From Sphingobacteriaceae bacterium (GTDB lineage Bacteria; Bacteroidota; Bacteroidia; B-17B0; Aurantibacillaceae), in contig CANKBS010000018.1 of the NCBI GenBank assembly GCA_947480015.1, forward strand, positions 1 to 64,000: DNA of 64,000 nt, given 5' to 3'. The position numbers and the translations under genes are program-made. This document shows, in pieces, positions 62,475 through 64,000 of this stretch; position 1 is the first letter of the stretch, and every line of letters begins with the position of its first letter. The notes beneath the pieces are model-generated. The model worked only from the letters and a program-made list of their open reading frames with translations. It did not search any database and was not told the DNA's origin.

Positions 62475-62948
62475 TTATTCTGTTACCAAAATCCCATCCG
62501 CCAAAAACCTTATTTCCTTTTTGGGAGCTACAATAGCATCAATCTCCTTCTTGGTTTTTTTGGCATCTTGAGCATAATGTTTTTGATCTTCAACCGTGGT
62601 TGTCTTTACAAATGAAATCCCACTCAAAACAACGGTCTTACCTTGAATGTCTGTTGGTACAAAAAAAGCATAATCTTTCATCTTAACGAAAGCTTCCGTG
62701 GAATCATTCACTTTTAAGGTCATCCAGCAGCCTTTTGAAGCACATGAAGAAATTACCTTCGCTTTAACCTTCACCGGCACGGTGTCCCTGTGACTTAATA
62801 AAGCCGGCACCTCACTCGCCGCAATGGCATTTTGTGCATCCGTTGTTGCTCCATAACTACTTCCCGGCTTGGCTTTTCCCGCCGGTGGTTGTGCCAGTGT
62901 TATTTTCACCAAACACAGTAATAATATTAAAATAACTTGTTTTTTCAT
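62475..62948 (-). CDS. DUF4920 domain-containing exported protein
   Basis: A 157-residue protein with a signal peptide (ILILLLCLVKITLAQ) and a DUF4920 domain carrying the family's CASKGCWMTLKV and KDYAFFVPTDIQGKTVVL segments; the Cys pair (SSCASKGCWM) could bind metal or form a disulfide. Function is not known. The longer frame from 62966 adds only MKLKTT before the better ATG at 62948. Confidence 0.85.
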   Translation of the reverse strand: MKKQVILILLLCLVKITLAQPPAGKAKPGSSYGATTDAQNAIAASEVPALLSHRDTVPVKVKAKVISSCASKGCWMTLKVNDSTEAFVKMKDYAFFVPTDIQGKTVVLSGISFVKTTTVEDQKHYAQDAKKTKKEIDAIVAPKKEIRFLADGILVTE

Positions 62949-63027
62949 GGTTGTTTTTAATTTCAATGTTATAAATATACTAATAGTTCAATCGTACTCG
63001 TTTAGATTTTTTTATTTTGCCGTCAAA

Positions 63028-63060
63028 TAAAAAAGAGAAGACTTTCATCCTCTCTTTTTC
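63028..63060 (-). terminator. Intrinsic terminator of the GAPDH gene
   Basis: AAAAAGAGA (63030-63038) and TCTCTTTTT (63051-63059) form a perfect 9-bp stem with a 12-nt loop. On the minus strand it follows the GAPDH stop (63082) and is succeeded by a T-rich run. Confidence 0.75.
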
Positions 63061-63081
63061 GTAAAGATTAAGCTTCGTTTA

Positions 63082-64000
63082 TTAGTAATAACAAGGTCTT
63101 CTTACCTCGCTAATGTGCTTGCTAAAGCGGATTACCTGACGGGTGTAACCGTATTCATTATCATACCATACATAAAGAATAATGCTTTTTTTATCAGGAG
63201 AAACGATCGTGGCCTGACTGTCGAATACACTCGGACAAGGATTGCCAATAACATCGGTGCTCACTAACTCATTACTAAAAGCATATTGAATTTGCTCTAC
63301 CAATTTTCCTTCCATGGCGTATTTATGAATGATAGCGTTCACTTCATCACGAGTAACTTCTTTGTTGATATTCAAATTCAAAATAGCCAAACTCACATTC
63401 GGGGTGGGGACACGCACCGAGTTAGCTGTAAACTTACCGCTCAAATGTGGCAATACTTTTTTCAATGCACTTTCAGCACCTGTTTCGGTAATTACCATGT
63501 TTAAAGCAGCCGAACGACCACGACGGTATTTTTTATGGTAGTTGTCAAGTAAATTCTGGTCATTGGTATAGGAGTGGACGGTTTCAATATGCCCTTTTTG
63601 GATGCCTAATTCTTTGTCAATCACATAAAGGATTGGCATAATGGCATTGGTCGTACAACTGGCTGCGGAAAATATTTTTTGAGTTTTAAGATCAACCGTT
63701 TCGTGATTTACGCCATGCACTACATTTGGTACATCGCCTTTAGCAGGTGCTGTTAATAATACTTTATCAACGCCTTTAGCCTGTAAGTGACGACTCAATT
63801 CCTTGTCATCTCTAAATACACCGGTGTTATCAATCACTAAAGCATTGGTAATGCCATAAGCCGTATAATCCACATCTTCGGGATTTTTAGCATCAATCAT
63901 GTGAACGGTATGACCGTTAATAATCAAAGCCTTGTTTTCCAAATCTTCAATAACGGTTCCCGGAAATGTACCATGAACGGAATCTGTACGTAATAAATCG
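63082..64000 (-). CDS. Glyceraldehyde-3-phosphate dehydrogenase, C-terminal part (5' end outside the window)
   Basis: The frame remains open to the window edge, coding at least 305 residues. LLRTDSVHGTFPGTV precedes ALVIDNTGVFRD, then the catalytic-Cys motif SAASCTTNA, SYTNDQNLLDNYHKKYRRGR and WYDNEYGYTRQVIRFSKHI. It oxidises glyceraldehyde-3-phosphate with NAD(P). The N-terminal Rossmann motif lies beyond 64000. The DNTGVFRD and LLRTDSVHG region fits the longer GAPDH form seen beside the ordinary one in Bacteroidota. The tail ends with an unusual RRPCYY. Confidence 0.92.
   Translation of the reverse strand, partial: DLLRTDSVHGTFPGTVIEDLENKALIINGHTVHMIDAKNPEDVDYTAYGITNALVIDNTGVFRDDKELSRHLQAKGVDKVLLTAPAKGDVPNVVHGVNHETVDLKTQKIFSAASCTTNAIMPILYVIDKELGIQKGHIETVHSYTNDQNLLDNYHKKYRRGRSAALNMVITETGAESALKKVLPHLSGKFTANSVRVPTPNVSLAILNLNINKEVTRDEVNAIIHKYAMEGKLVEQIQYAFSNELVSTDVIGNPCPSVFDSQATIVSPDKKSIILYVWYDNEYGYTRQVIRFSKHISEVRRPCYY

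Overview
This 64 kb window is a chromosomal segment of a low-GC, AT-rich member of the Bacteroidota. The evidence is two giant secreted proteins with type IX secretion (gliding-motility-type) C-terminal sorting domains, an S46 dipeptidyl peptidase, an outer-membrane beta-barrel receptor with a carboxypeptidase-like N-terminus, DUF4920, GSCFA and DUF3467 proteins, and several exact Bacteroidota -7 promoter boxes (TAnnTTTG). The genus cannot be fixed from the window. Most of it is housekeeping chromosome. No complete transposase, prophage, CRISPR array or rRNA operon is present.

Layout. 1-150: what looks like the cut end of an insertion sequence. 175-6218 (minus): dipeptide epimerase, an MBOAT/AlgJ-like acylation pair and an S46 peptidase with the DPP11 specificity arginine. 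6341-9453 (plus): pyruvate dehydrogenase E1 alpha and E2, with a four-helix-bundle (IVS/S23-type) gene between them inside short inverted repeats. 9811-20959: two paralogous ~1680-residue surface proteins flanking an enoyl-CoA hydratase. 21065-28106: dtd, pyrR, a DinB-like gene, pyrB, a LuxE-like gene, a lipoprotein, a 2-hydroxyacid dehydrogenase and dnaB. 28174-34007: envelope proteins and 5-formyl-THF cyclo-ligase. 33181-34605: an intergenic region rich in stem-loops, holding a family of ~54-nt structured repeats, duplicated terminators and tRNA-Ser(GGA). 34728-37571 (minus): heme O synthase and cytochrome oxidase subunits III, III and IV. 37725-45879: a TPR lipoprotein, nucleoside phosphorylase, pyrF, DUF3467, a frameshifted outer-membrane gene, tex and aroE. 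45922-58465: two carboxypeptidase-regulatory-like proteins, dnaX, an M16 peptidase, proline dehydrogenase, the CCA-adding enzyme family, a GSCFA protein and aspS. 58462-64000: a TauE-like permease, an ArsC-like protein with two small coupled genes, a 6 x 52 bp tandem array, acyl-CoA dehydrogenase, apt, DUF4920 and the C-terminal part of GAPDH.

How the genes relate. pyrR, pyrB, pyrF, a nucleoside phosphorylase and apt cover nucleotide synthesis and salvage, but they are scattered and not in one operon. The pyruvate dehydrogenase genes lack E1 beta and E3 nearby, and the oxidase cluster lacks the catalytic subunits I and II, so both complexes are completed elsewhere. DPP11, the two giant T9SS cargo proteins and the M16 peptidase fit a protein-degrading, surface-active lifestyle.

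The least explained material is non-coding: the repeat family that shares its end sequence with tRNA-Ser (33181-34605), the inverted-repeat-flanked four-helix-bundle cassette, the 52-bp array and the large hairpins at 39744-39942. Several start codons were moved downstream because a -7 box lies inside the longest open frame; the entries say where.
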